Shown here: in pieces, positions 23,220-31,566 of the stretch
How the letters are laid out: every line of letters begins with the position of its first letter
How positions within the stretch are numbered: the stretch's first letter is position 1
DNA from: Ruminococcus sp.
Lineage (GTDB): Bacteria; Bacillota_A; Clostridia; Oscillospirales; Ruminococcaceae
Reading direction: 5' to 3'
Length of the DNA stretch: 64,000 bases
NCBI RefSeq assembly: GCF_016283395.1
Contig: NZ_JAEEMU010000035.1
Location: 62,001-126,000 of the forward strand
Made by a program: the position numbers and the translations under genes
The notes under the pieces: generated by a model
The model's database searches: none
The model's input: only the letters and a program-made list of their open reading frames with translations
Told to the model about the DNA's origin: nothing

Positions 23220-24647
23220 ATGAGAAAAACAAAGATAGTATGCACCATTGGTCCTGCAACTGATGACGAAAACATCATGCGTGAGCTTATGCTGGCAGGC
23301 ATGAACGTTGCACGTTTCAACTTCTCTCACGGAGATTACGAAACACACGAAAAGCGTTTCCGCGTTATAGAAAAACTCCGTAAGGAGCTTGACCTGCCTA
23401 TCGCTACTCTCCTTGACACAAAAGGTCCTGAGATACGTCTCGGCAAATTCGTTGACGACAAGCCTGTAGAGATACACGACGGCGACACCTACACACTTAC
23501 TACAGACGATGTCCTCTGTACGGATAAGGTGGGAAGCATAAGCTTCAAGAAGCTGCCCCGTGATGTGAGCATGGGTACAAGGATACTCATCAATGACGGT
23601 GTTATCGAGCTTCTTGCAGAAAAGGTAACTACCACCGAGATAATATGCAAGGTTATCCACGGCGGTACTCTTTCCAACAACAAGGGTATCAACGTCCCCG
23701 GAGTAAAGCTGTCTATGCCATACCTCAGCGAAAGAGATATGGACGACCTTGAATTCGGTTCAAAAATGGGCTTTGATTTCATCGCCGCAAGCTTCGTGCG
23801 CACAGCCGCAGATATCAATTACCTGAGAAAATTCACACAAAGTCTCGGCTGGTTTGATGTAAGAATAATCGCAAAGATAGAGAATACAGACGGTGTTGAG
23901 AATATCGACGAGATACTCGAAGCCGCTGACGGTATCATGGTAGCCCGCGGAGACATGGGCGTTGAGATACCTTTCGAGCAGATACCCGCAATACAGAAAT
24001 CCCTTATCAAGAAGGGCTATAATGCAGGCAAGCAGGTCATCACAGCCACACAGATGCTGGAGTCTATGATAACAAATCCGCGTCCTACCCGTGCTGAGAT
24101 AACCGACGTTGCAAACGCTCTCTATGACGGCACAAGTGCTATCATGCTCTCAGGTGAGACAGCCGCAGGTGCTTACCCTGTTGAAGCCGTAAAGACTATG
24201 GCTCTTATTGCTGAGACCACCGAAAACAATATCAACTACAAAGCTCGCTTCTCGTCGCGCCGTGCAGATCAGAACGGTACAGTTGCTGAGGCTATCGCTC
24301 ACGCTACTGTTACTACTGCACATGACCTTAATGCAAGAGCTATAATCACAGTATCTCTCGGTGGACAGACCGCAAGACTCATATCAAAATACCGTCCGAG
24401 CTGTCCTATCATAAGCTGTACCATGAGCGAGGTTGTATGCCGACAGATGAATATGAGCTGGGGCGTTATCCCGTTCATTATTGACGAAAAGACAAATACC
24501 GACGACCTGTTCGCTGCAGCTGTCGAAGCCGCTGAGTCCCACAGACTTGTTGAGGACGGCGACCTTGTAGCTATTACCGCAGGCGTACCTCTCGGCGTTT
24601 CGGGTACCACAAACCTTATGAAAGTTGAGAAAATAGGCGGTAAATAA
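23220..24647 (+). CDS. pyk: Pyruvate kinase
   Basis: A 475-aa pyruvate kinase, making pyruvate and ATP from phosphoenolpyruvate. MRKTKIVCTIGPATDDE, NFSHGDYETHEKR, DTKGPEIRLG, KIENTDGVENIDEILEAADG-type catalytic motif with GIMVARGDMGVEIPFEQIP, and MLSGETAAGAYPVEAV are all present. It lacks the extra C-terminal phosphotransfer-like domain of Bacillus enzymes. GGTGATG precedes it. The final codons (ATAGGCGGTAAATAA) also serve as the leader of the next gene. Confidence 0.97.
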   Translation: MRKTKIVCTIGPATDDENIMRELMLAGMNVARFNFSHGDYETHEKRFRVIEKLRKELDLPIATLLDTKGPEIRLGKFVDDKPVEIHDGDTYTLTTDDVLCTDKVGSISFKKLPRDVSMGTRILINDGVIELLAEKVTTTEIICKVIHGGTLSNNKGINVPGVKLSMPYLSERDMDDLEFGSKMGFDFIAASFVRTAADINYLRKFTQSLGWFDVRIIAKIENTDGVENIDEILEAADGIMVARGDMGVEIPFEQIPAIQKSLIKKGYNAGKQVITATQMLESMITNPRPTRAEITDVANALYDGTSAIMLSGETAAGAYPVEAVKTMALIAETTENNINYKARFSSRRADQNGTVAEAIAHATVTTAHDLNARAIITVSLGGQTARLISKYRPSCPIISCTMSEVVCRQMNMSWGVIPFIIDEKTNTDDLFAAAVEAAESHRLVEDGDLVAITAGVPLGVSGTTNLMKVEKIGGK

Positions 24648-24649
24648 TT

Positions 24650-25492
24650 ATGAGCACACAAATCAGGATAAGATATTTTGAATACATCTTCGCAATAGCA
24701 CTTATATTACTCAGCACACTAGATCTTTGTTCACTTTTAAGTTACATAACTGATCTGTTCTCATGTGTCTTGGCATGTGCAACAGGACTTGTTACAGGCA
24801 TTATCATATTACTCAGAAAATACGATTCTATAATTCTTAAAACAGCTTTTGTCATTACAACTGCTTTTGCTGTATATACTTCAAACGGTTGGACAATGAT
24901 AAAATTTTTCTTTAATGAAAATTTTTCTGGCTGGTATAAAACCACAGATTATCTTTCCGCTATAGGCTCTTCTGTATTATTGGTAATAGCTGCTATTGTT
25001 GCACTTATGACTATGAACAATTCCATTACTTGGGAGTGTCGTGGAAATCTGCTGAAATACACATATATCATGGCAGGATTGCAATTACTTTTCTCGTTCA
25101 ACAGCTTTTGCGATATCAGTCTTTTATTATTCGTTTATCTGATAATACCATGCTTAGTTAAAACAGAAGTAAAGTATAACAGCATGCTTGGCCTTACAGG
25201 AGAGATATCATTTTCACTTGCTCTTATTATACCACTTCTGTGTTCTTTTAAAAATATAGACTTTAGCAACACACTGCGCATTATATTTGATCCTTTTTCA
25301 ATTAACTCTCTTACCAACATCTACGATCATAGTTCGCTTTCATCTATGCTCAGAGTTGTATGTACGATTGCACTTATGCTTTCACCTTTAATGGCATTTG
25401 ACCGACAGTGCGCGATGGAAAAAGAAGCTGCTTATGAGCTTGACAAGGATCCCGACGATTTTCATATCAGGATAAATGATGATGAAGAATAA
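24650..25492 (+). CDS. Polytopic membrane protein, unknown (copy 1 of a duplicated pair)
   Basis: A 280-aa protein with about seven hydrophobic segments and an acidic cytoplasmic tail ending INDDEE. N-terminus MSTQIRIRYFEYIFAIALIL is clearly related to the next gene (MTTQKRIRIFEIIVGIILIA), and WECRGNLLKYTYIMAG matches WKSRKKLLLYTLAGI there. It starts 2 bases after the pyk stop, so it relies on the pyk tail for ribosome binding. Function unknown. Confidence 0.7.
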   Translation: MSTQIRIRYFEYIFAIALILLSTLDLCSLLSYITDLFSCVLACATGLVTGIIILLRKYDSIILKTAFVITTAFAVYTSNGWTMIKFFFNENFSGWYKTTDYLSAIGSSVLLVIAAIVALMTMNNSITWECRGNLLKYTYIMAGLQLLFSFNSFCDISLLLFVYLIIPCLVKTEVKYNSMLGLTGEISFSLALIIPLLCSFKNIDFSNTLRIIFDPFSINSLTNIYDHSSLSSMLRVVCTIALMLSPLMAFDRQCAMEKEAAYELDKDPDDFHIRINDDEE

Positions 25493-25511
25493 AAACAGGC
25501 GGTAAATAATA

Positions 25512-26483
25512 ATGACTACGCAAAAGCGAATAAGAATATTTGAAATAATCGTAGGTATAATCTTAATTGCACTTTCAATACAATCAATAAAAACATTCAT
25601 TTGGATATATTTCGGGTATGCAGATCATATCACATGGGAGCGTATCAAAGATTTTTTCAGCTCAGGAAAATATTCACTGATGAAAACGTTTGAACTTATT
25701 GCTATGCTGTTTCAGATAGTGATAGGTTTAATGCTGATAACAAGAAAATACAGTAAATCATGGCTTCGGATACCATTTGTCATAACAGCTGCGGCACGTA
25801 TACTCTCTTCGTATATCGTATGGCTGATCATCGGACAAATAACCGGCGACATCAAATTCAGTGACTATTCACAATACATTGCCGACAAACGATTTATATG
25901 CTTAATCATTGCACCATTGATCGAAATTATAGGCATTGTTATGGCATTTCTGACTATAAAAAAGAAAATAGTCTGGAAATCAAGAAAAAAGCTTCTACTA
26001 TACACTTTAGCAGGAATAACTGCAAGTATTATCATATCAGCCATAACATATAATGCTTCAGTTTCTATGCTCATTTTCCTGATACCTTGCTTCGTTCAGC
26101 CATATGCAAGCAAACGCAGCATCAAAGGCATCATAGGTGAGATAGCAGTGATATTCAGTACGCTGTCGTATTACATCATTCGCTGGCTTATCAATACGAT
26201 CTATGACCCCGAAAACGAGGCGTTCTATAATTTCTTCTTTGGCACAAATCCTGCCATCGATCTTCGCCACTTTAGTGTTCAATCCCTCTTACAGTGGACT
26301 GCAAGAATAATAGCTCTCCTCATGCCTCTTCTCCTGTTTGAAAGACAGGTTGGAGAATTCAAGGAAGAACCTTCCGAAAGTGTCAGCGTGATAAAAAAGC
26401 TTGACGCTGTATTATTCAGGAACGATGACGAAGAAGCTGAAGAATACTCAGACGCGGAGGAAAACGATGACGATAACGACTGA
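25512..26483 (+). CDS. Polytopic membrane protein, unknown (copy 2 of a duplicated pair)
   Basis: A 323-aa paralogue of the preceding gene, about seven membrane segments, with a longer acidic tail (RNDDEEAEEYSDAEENDDDN). The bases before its ATG (AGGCGGTAAATAATA) copy the end of pyk that precedes copy 1, showing that the duplicated unit began inside pyk. The acetyltransferase gene overlaps its end by 17 bases. Role unknown. Confidence 0.7.
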   Translation: MTTQKRIRIFEIIVGIILIALSIQSIKTFIWIYFGYADHITWERIKDFFSSGKYSLMKTFELIAMLFQIVIGLMLITRKYSKSWLRIPFVITAAARILSSYIVWLIIGQITGDIKFSDYSQYIADKRFICLIIAPLIEIIGIVMAFLTIKKKIVWKSRKKLLLYTLAGITASIIISAITYNASVSMLIFLIPCFVQPYASKRSIKGIIGEIAVIFSTLSYYIIRWLINTIYDPENEAFYNFFFGTNPAIDLRHFSVQSLLQWTARIIALLMPLLLFERQVGEFKEEPSESVSVIKKLDAVLFRNDDEEAEEYSDAEENDDDND

Positions 26484-26964
26484 GCGACTTATCCTTCGCC
26501 CCCTTACACTTGACGATGCGGAAGCCGCCTTTGAATGGACAGGCGATGAACGTGTGGCAAAGTATATGATATACTCCACTCACGAAAGCGTAGAGGTCAC
26601 TAAGGAATGGCTCAGAAGCATCAAGACCTCGGATACCGCATTTGAATTCGGATTTGTCCGCAAAAGCGATAATAAGCTTATCGGCTCGGGCGGAATAAAA
26701 CTCCATGACGACGGCTTCTGGGAGTTCGGATATAATTTCCGCTACGACTGCTGGGGCATGGGCTACGCTACAGAAGCTTCAAAGGCTATGATAGAGCTTG
26801 TACGCAGCAGATACGGCGATGTAAAGCTAAAGGCTGAGTGTGCGGCTGAGAATGCAGCCTCCGCTCATGTAATAGAAAAGTGCGGACTGCACTTTTCAGG
26901 CTTTGGTGAATACCAAAGCTATGACGGCTTAAAAACTTTCAAAGCAAAGATTTTTAAGCTTTGA
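26467..26964 (+). CDS. GNAT acetyltransferase (RimJ/RimL type)
   Basis: A 165-aa N-acetyltransferase: TTERLILRPLTLDDAEAAF at the N-terminus, GSGGIKLHDDGFWEFGYNFR, the acetyl-CoA loop in CWGMGYATEASKAMIE, and the C-terminal NAASAHVIEKCGLHFSG. Start 26467 follows GGAGG at 26456-26460 and overlaps the membrane protein gene. Substrate unknown; RimL-type enzymes acetylate protein N-termini or small amines. Confidence 0.9.
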   Translation: MTITTERLILRPLTLDDAEAAFEWTGDERVAKYMIYSTHESVEVTKEWLRSIKTSDTAFEFGFVRKSDNKLIGSGGIKLHDDGFWEFGYNFRYDCWGMGYATEASKAMIELVRSRYGDVKLKAECAAENAASAHVIEKCGLHFSGFGEYQSYDGLKTFKAKIFKL

Positions 26965-26996
26965 TACTAACAACTTACAGGAAAGCAGGTAATTTT

Positions 26997-27299
26997 ATGA
27001 TAAAGCATATCGTTATGTTTAAATTAAAGGAAGCAGACGGCAGAAGCGAATACGAAAACGCTCTCGAAGCACAGAAGCGTTTCGACAACGTTATCGCTAA
27101 TGTCAAGGAACTGAAAAAAGGCGAGGTAGTTATCAACTCAAAGGACGCTCCCGAGAGCAACTACACTATCTCTCTTCTCTGCGATTTTGACAGCATTGAC
27201 GACCTGAACGCATATCAGGTACACCCTGCTCACCTTGAATTCGGTAAATTCATCGGCAGCGTGAAAACCGACAGAGCCTGCATCGACTACGAATACTGA
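26997..27299 (+). CDS. Dabb (stress-responsive A/B barrel) domain protein
   Basis: A 100-aa single-domain Dabb protein: MIKHIVMFKLKE, then YTISLLCDFDSIDDLNAYQV and HPAHLEFGKFIGSVKTDRAC. These dimerise as ferredoxin-like barrels; substrates are mostly unknown. Start 26997 has GAAAGCAGGT upstream. It lies 32 bases after the acetyltransferase gene. Confidence 0.9.
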   Translation: MIKHIVMFKLKEADGRSEYENALEAQKRFDNVIANVKELKKGEVVINSKDAPESNYTISLLCDFDSIDDLNAYQVHPAHLEFGKFIGSVKTDRACIDYEY

Positions 27300-27361
27300 T
27301 AACTTTTCTCACGTCCGAAAGGCGTGAGAATTGTATATATACGTAAACGGAGGTAGAAAAC

Positions 27362-28105
27362 ATGGTAAACGTGAAAGGCAGATGGGCACTTATAACAGGT
27401 GCCAGCAGAGGTCTCGGCTATCTTGCAGCTATATATATGGCTAAGCTCGGCTGCAACCTCGTACTTCACAGCAGGACAGAAGAGCACTGTAAAAAAGTCC
27501 TCGATGAAGTAAAAGCTCTTGGCGTTGACGCTTACATTGTGACAGCAGAGTTATCAGACATGGATCAGGTAGAAGCTATGTGCAGAAAAATAGACGAAAA
27601 CGGCACAAAGCTGGACATAATTCTCAACAATGCAGGTCTTCAGATCGCATACAGAATTGAATACCTCACAACCCCCGCTTCAGACTATGACATAAGCTTT
27701 AAGATCAATACCACAGCACCAATGATGATATGCTACCACTTCCTTCCTCAGATGAAGGAGCGCGGCTTCGGACGTATCGTCAACACTACAAGCGGTATCG
27801 ACCTTGAACCCGAGCAGGCAGGCTACTCCGCAGCTAAAGCTGCCCTCAACAAGGTAACACGCGACCTCGGCAAGAACTACGAGGGTACAGATGTTACTCT
27901 CAGCCTTACAGATCCCGGCTGGTGCAGAACAGACCTGGGCGGTCCTAAAGCACCTAATTCGCCCGAAAGCGCACTTCCCGGCATACTGGTGGGGGCTTTC
28001 ATCGACGATAAGAAAAACGGACGTATATTCTCGGCACAGGAGTTCACGGGCATGACTCTTGAGGACGCTGTTGCTAAAGCAGAAAAGCAGGCTGGAGTAT
28101 ACTAA
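27362..28105 (+). CDS. Short-chain dehydrogenase/reductase
   Basis: A 247-aa classical SDR: nucleotide-binding TGASRGLG near the N-terminus, NNAG, catalytic Ser in NTTSGIDLE and YSAAK (Tyr-x-x-x-Lys), then LTDPGWCRTDLGG. It reduces or oxidises a carbonyl or alcohol with NAD(P). FabG-like but with no pathway neighbours to name the substrate. GGAGG precedes the start. Confidence 0.92.
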   Translation: MVNVKGRWALITGASRGLGYLAAIYMAKLGCNLVLHSRTEEHCKKVLDEVKALGVDAYIVTAELSDMDQVEAMCRKIDENGTKLDIILNNAGLQIAYRIEYLTTPASDYDISFKINTTAPMMICYHFLPQMKERGFGRIVNTTSGIDLEPEQAGYSAAKAALNKVTRDLGKNYEGTDVTLSLTDPGWCRTDLGGPKAPNSPESALPGILVGAFIDDKKNGRIFSAQEFTGMTLEDAVAKAEKQAGVY

Positions 28106-28160
28106 AAATCTCAATGGCGGCTGACTATAATACTCACATGGAATATATATGTTGATTATT

Positions 28161-28360
28161 GAGGGAGACCCTTTTGAAAAAGGGTCCTCCCTCAAACTCC
28201 CTCCCTAAAACTTCTGGTTTTATTTTTTCTCAGATAGGGCACACCGTAAATATGCAAGTCTTGTAATAATATGGTGTGTGCCCTATCTGAGAAAAAATCA
28301 GCTAAAAAGTCTTTGGAAAGGGGTTCGGGGAAGAACCTTTCCTCAGAAAGGTTTTCCCCG
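28161..28360. repeat. Cluster of long inverted repeats between SDR and folC
   Basis: Three stem-loops fill this gene-free stretch (28106-28425). GAGGGAGACCCTTTT / AAAAGGGTCCTCCCTC at 28161-28193; a 22-bp perfect inverted repeat (CTCAGATAGGGCACAC with flanking T/A runs) at 28223-28244 and 28276-28297; GGGGAAGAACCTTTC / GAAAGGTTTTCCCC at 28327-28360. This looks like a MITE or a compound intergenic repeat. Confidence 0.6.
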
Positions 28361-28425
28361 ACAGTCAAACGTATATTTTCATAAGAGCGTTAAAGTCAGT
28401 CGTCTATAAATTTTAAGGAGAAACC

Positions 28426-29679
28426 ATGAACATTGAAGAATGTATGAGCTTCATAAATTCCTACACAAAATCAGGCGGCAGGATAACCGATCTTTCCCGT
28501 GCAGCCGATCTTATGGAACGTATAGGAGATCCGCAGAAAAGGCTCAAATTCGTACATATTGCAGGTACTAACGGCAAGGGCTCTACCCTTGAATACATCG
28601 CAAATGCCTTGCAGCTTTCAGGCTACAAGACAGGCAAATTCACCTCGCCTTTTATCCTCAGATACAACGACAGGATACGCATAAACGATGACGAGATAGA
28701 CGAGGAGTCCCTTTGCAGTATCGCCGAATTCGTCAAGGAGCGTGTTGGCGATATGGCTTACTCGCAGTTCGAGATAACTATGGCAATAGCTCTGCTGTGG
28801 TATGAGCGTGAAAAATGCGATATCGTTGTCCTTGAAACAGGCATAGGCGGACTCCTTGACTGCACAAACGTTATACCGCCGCCGCTCATCTCCGTTATTA
28901 CTTCAATTTCTCTCGACCACACCGCACTTCTCGGCGAGACCGTAGAGGAGATAGCTGCCCACAAAGCAGGTATCATCAAAAGCGGCTCTGCGGTAGTCCT
29001 CTCTGAGGACAATCCCGACAGTGTACGTGAGATAGTACGTAATACAGCAGAAAAAGTCGGTGCGGAGCTTATCCCATGTGAACCATGTCCGCCAAACGCT
29101 GACGGCGGACTCTTCTCCCCTTTCATGTACCGCGGCATCAAGCTCACACCTGCAATGGCAGGCATACACCAGAAGTACAACGCACAGACTGCTATAACTG
29201 TCTGCATTTACCTCAGAAGCAAGGGCTTCGAGATAAGTGAAAGTGCTATCATAAGATCGGTGGAGACTACGCAGGTACGCGCCCGTGTGCAGTATATAGA
29301 CGGTGAGCCCCCTGTTATCGTGGACGGCGGTCATAACCCCGCAGGAGTTGCAATGCTGTCGCTTATGCTCATGTATCTCAGCACACGCGGCAAGAAGATA
29401 TACACTGTAATGGGCATGGTGGACTCTAAGGACTACGTTGAATGTGTCAAGAAGATATCTTCCCTTTCGGACAAGCTTTTTGCAGTTGACGGCTTTGCAC
29501 CCAATGCAGTCCCCTCGGAAACTATCGCTGACATAGCAAGCTTCCGAACGGAAGCCGAAGCAGGTACCCTTGAGGAATGTGCAGAAAAGGCAAAAGCCCT
29601 TGCACTTGAAAACAACGGTATCGCCGTTATATGCGGTTCTCTTTACCTTGCAAGCCAGTACCTCAACGAAAACAGGTGA
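28426..29679 (+). CDS. folC: Folylpolyglutamate synthase / dihydrofolate synthase
   Basis: A 417-aa Mur-ligase-family enzyme that adds glutamate to folates. ATP-binding HIAGTNGKGST, FTSPFILRYNDRIRIND, ETGIGGLLDCTNVI, SLDHTALLGETVEEIA-AHKAGIIK, and C-terminal VDGGHNPAGV are all present. AAGGAG precedes the start. The next gene begins 5 bases after its stop and is probably co-transcribed. Confidence 0.95.
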   Translation: MNIEECMSFINSYTKSGGRITDLSRAADLMERIGDPQKRLKFVHIAGTNGKGSTLEYIANALQLSGYKTGKFTSPFILRYNDRIRINDDEIDEESLCSIAEFVKERVGDMAYSQFEITMAIALLWYEREKCDIVVLETGIGGLLDCTNVIPPPLISVITSISLDHTALLGETVEEIAAHKAGIIKSGSAVVLSEDNPDSVREIVRNTAEKVGAELIPCEPCPPNADGGLFSPFMYRGIKLTPAMAGIHQKYNAQTAITVCIYLRSKGFEISESAIIRSVETTQVRARVQYIDGEPPVIVDGGHNPAGVAMLSLMLMYLSTRGKKIYTVMGMVDSKDYVECVKKISSLSDKLFAVDGFAPNAVPSETIADIASFRTEAEAGTLEECAEKAKALALENNGIAVICGSLYLASQYLNENR

Positions 29680-29684
29680 TGATA

Positions 29685-30095
29685 ATGAACAGGATAATAG
29701 CTGCCTGCGGAAATGATTGTTCAGCCTGTCCGCGGTATAATGCGCCGCCATATGAAAAGACAGAAGCCGAGCTGCATCACACCGCCGAGCTCTGGTACAA
29801 AATAGGCTACCGCGACCATGTGGTATCAAATGACGAGATAGCCTGCATGAGCTGTAGTCCCGAAAACTGGTGCAGATATCGTGTTATCGGCTGCTGCAAT
29901 GAGAAAAACATCGAAAACTGCTCACAGTGCGCAGAATACCCCTGCGACAATATGAGAGAATGCTTTACGGTAACAAGCTCATTTGAGCCGAAATGCCGTC
30001 AGATCTGTACCGATGATGAATACGCAGTAATTAACAGGGCATTCTTTGAAAAAGAGAAAAATCTCAACGAACTCCGCGCGAAGAATAAACTCTGA
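29685..30095 (+). CDS. DUF3795 Cys-rich protein
   Basis: A 136-aa protein with many Cys: AACGNDCSACPRY at the N-terminus, CMSCSPENWCRYRVIGCC, and NCSQCAEYPCDNM. These spacings match DUF3795, probably a metal- or Fe-S-binding domain of unknown role. AGGTGATG at the folC stop is its ribosome-binding site. Confidence 0.85.
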   Translation: MNRIIAACGNDCSACPRYNAPPYEKTEAELHHTAELWYKIGYRDHVVSNDEIACMSCSPENWCRYRVIGCCNEKNIENCSQCAEYPCDNMRECFTVTSSFEPKCRQICTDDEYAVINRAFFEKEKNLNELRAKNKL

Positions 30096-30111
30096 AATGT
30101 AAAGATAAAAG

Positions 30112-30137
30112 AAAGCTCCGCAAATGCGGAGCTTTTG
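30112..30137. terminator. Bidirectional terminator
   Basis: AAAGCTCCGC-AAAT-GCGGAGCTTTT between convergent genes (DUF3795 and the dockerin protein). Confidence 0.9.
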
Positions 30138-30144
30138 TGTTGCA

Positions 30145-31251
30145 TTATTCAAGCACAGGAGCTATCACAAGCTCAGGGGCAACATTGTTTTCTTCAAGAA
30201 AAGCATTTATCTTTTCCTCAACGCCTTCATCCTGCCACCTGTAAGAAATAACGACTTTATCCTCGAATTTAGGATCATTGCTGCCTGCGAACCTACTCAC
30301 AGATGCCTTGATATCATTATCGAGAATGTACCAGTACAGCTTTTCCACTATCTTATTGACCTCATGGTCATCATCGAGATCATAGGGGATATACTTCAAA
30401 AGGTTTCTGTCGATATCGTTTTGCAGTATGAACTTATTGAGAGCTTCTTTTTCATCGCTGGTGCTGTAGTTATTGTTTATGAATATGTACTTATCGGCGT
30501 AATTCTCAGGTATTCTGTCTTTGGGAATGACCATGCAGTTTATCTTGTTTTCGTCAACAAAGTCCGATATCTTCTTTCTTGTGATGTCGAGTTCTGTCTC
30601 AGCTTCGTCCAAGCCGAGGAGCTTCTTCTGTATAGCCAATGCATCATTGACAGTCAGACCGTCGCCGTTCATATCGCCGTTGAGCTTGCCCAATGCAGTG
30701 ATACCTTGGTATTCCTCTGCTTTTTCGCCGTACCTATCAGGATTCGCAAGAGCCTGCATAATGAATACAACATCTGCCATATCCACCTGTCCATCGCAGT
30801 TTGAATCGCCTTTTATCAATCCGCCATCTTCCGAAACTACTTTAACATCATGCACTCCGCCGAATTGTCCTGGATATGTGTCAAGAGTTTCGGTATAACC
30901 AAATGTAAGCTTCATTCCCAGAACAGGATCAATATTACTGTCTATATCTTTTTTATACAGGAACATCAGCTCTCTAATAAAACGCGAACCATCAACACTT
31001 ACTATTACATAAGTGTCGTATATATACTGAACCGTGAATGTTCTCAGATTTGTGTTTTCATTTGTCTCGCCTGTATCATTTTCGCCGCCAGAAGTCTCAT
31101 GATAGGCGGTTACAGTGAGTGTACCAGTTTTTGCGGCTTCACTTGCCTGCGATGCCGTGGTTGCCGTTTCGGCAGCAATAGCTGTAAATGGCATTGCAGC
31201 ACTGCCTGCCAACATTGATGTAGTAAGCAATATACTTATAATCTTTTTCAT
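30145..31251 (-). CDS. Secreted dockerin-containing protein, unknown partner domains
   Basis: A 368-aa exported protein with a signal peptide (ILLTTSMLAGSAAMPFTAIA). A type I-like dockerin with two calcium loops lies in the middle (about residues 148-215: KGDSNCDGQVDMADVVFIMQ and LNGDMNGDGLTVNDALAIQK). The N-terminal beta-rich and C-terminal alpha/beta parts (two repeats around MVIPKDRIPE and LVIAPVLE) are unrecognised. An internal dockerin is uncommon; they usually sit at an end. It would attach to a cohesin on a cellulosome scaffold. Confidence 0.85.
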   Translation of the reverse strand: MKKIISILLTTSMLAGSAAMPFTAIAAETATTASQASEAAKTGTLTVTAYHETSGGENDTGETNENTNLRTFTVQYIYDTYVIVSVDGSRFIRELMFLYKKDIDSNIDPVLGMKLTFGYTETLDTYPGQFGGVHDVKVVSEDGGLIKGDSNCDGQVDMADVVFIMQALANPDRYGEKAEEYQGITALGKLNGDMNGDGLTVNDALAIQKKLLGLDEAETELDITRKKISDFVDENKINCMVIPKDRIPENYADKYIFINNNYSTSDEKEALNKFILQNDIDRNLLKYIPYDLDDDHEVNKIVEKLYWYILDNDIKASVSRFAGSNDPKFEDKVVISYRWQDEGVEEKINAFLEENNVAPELVIAPVLE

Positions 31252-31433
31252 AATATCAACTCCTTTTCAACTAATAAACAGGCGTTGCTATATTCTTTGC
31301 TGATAAGACGTAATAATATGCTGATGCATCGCGCCTTTTCACGTACTACTTTCCACTTTAATTATACTGTATGTTCGCGGTAAAATCAAGGCTTTTACTT
31401 AATTTAATTTTTTTGCAAACAGTATGCCGAGCA

Positions 31434-31558
31434 AAAAAGTCCGTGATCGTCAGGAAGCTTCTCTTAACGGGAAAGTGGGTTACCGAGCCTGAAATTATGG
31501 ACTCGATATTTTTATGCCACGATCTCGCCAGAGGGGGCTCCCCCTTCACGGACTTTTT
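31434..31558. repeat. Nested inverted repeat, possible structured RNA or 3' UTR
   Basis: A 13-bp perfect inverted repeat (AAAAAGTCCGTGA at 31434-31446, complement 31546-31558) encloses GATCGT/ACGATC (31445/31519) and GGGGGctCCCCC (31533-31544). It lies in the gap 31252-31566, beyond the stop of the peptide-binding protein gene. Confidence 0.55.
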
Positions 31559-31566
31559 ACTGTAAT

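Noticed and set aside
23190..23660. Minus-strand open frames antisense to pcrA, pyk, fbp and pflB
   Set aside because: Long frames in GC-richer coding DNA arise from codon bias; they lack starts with ribosome-binding sites and match no proteins.
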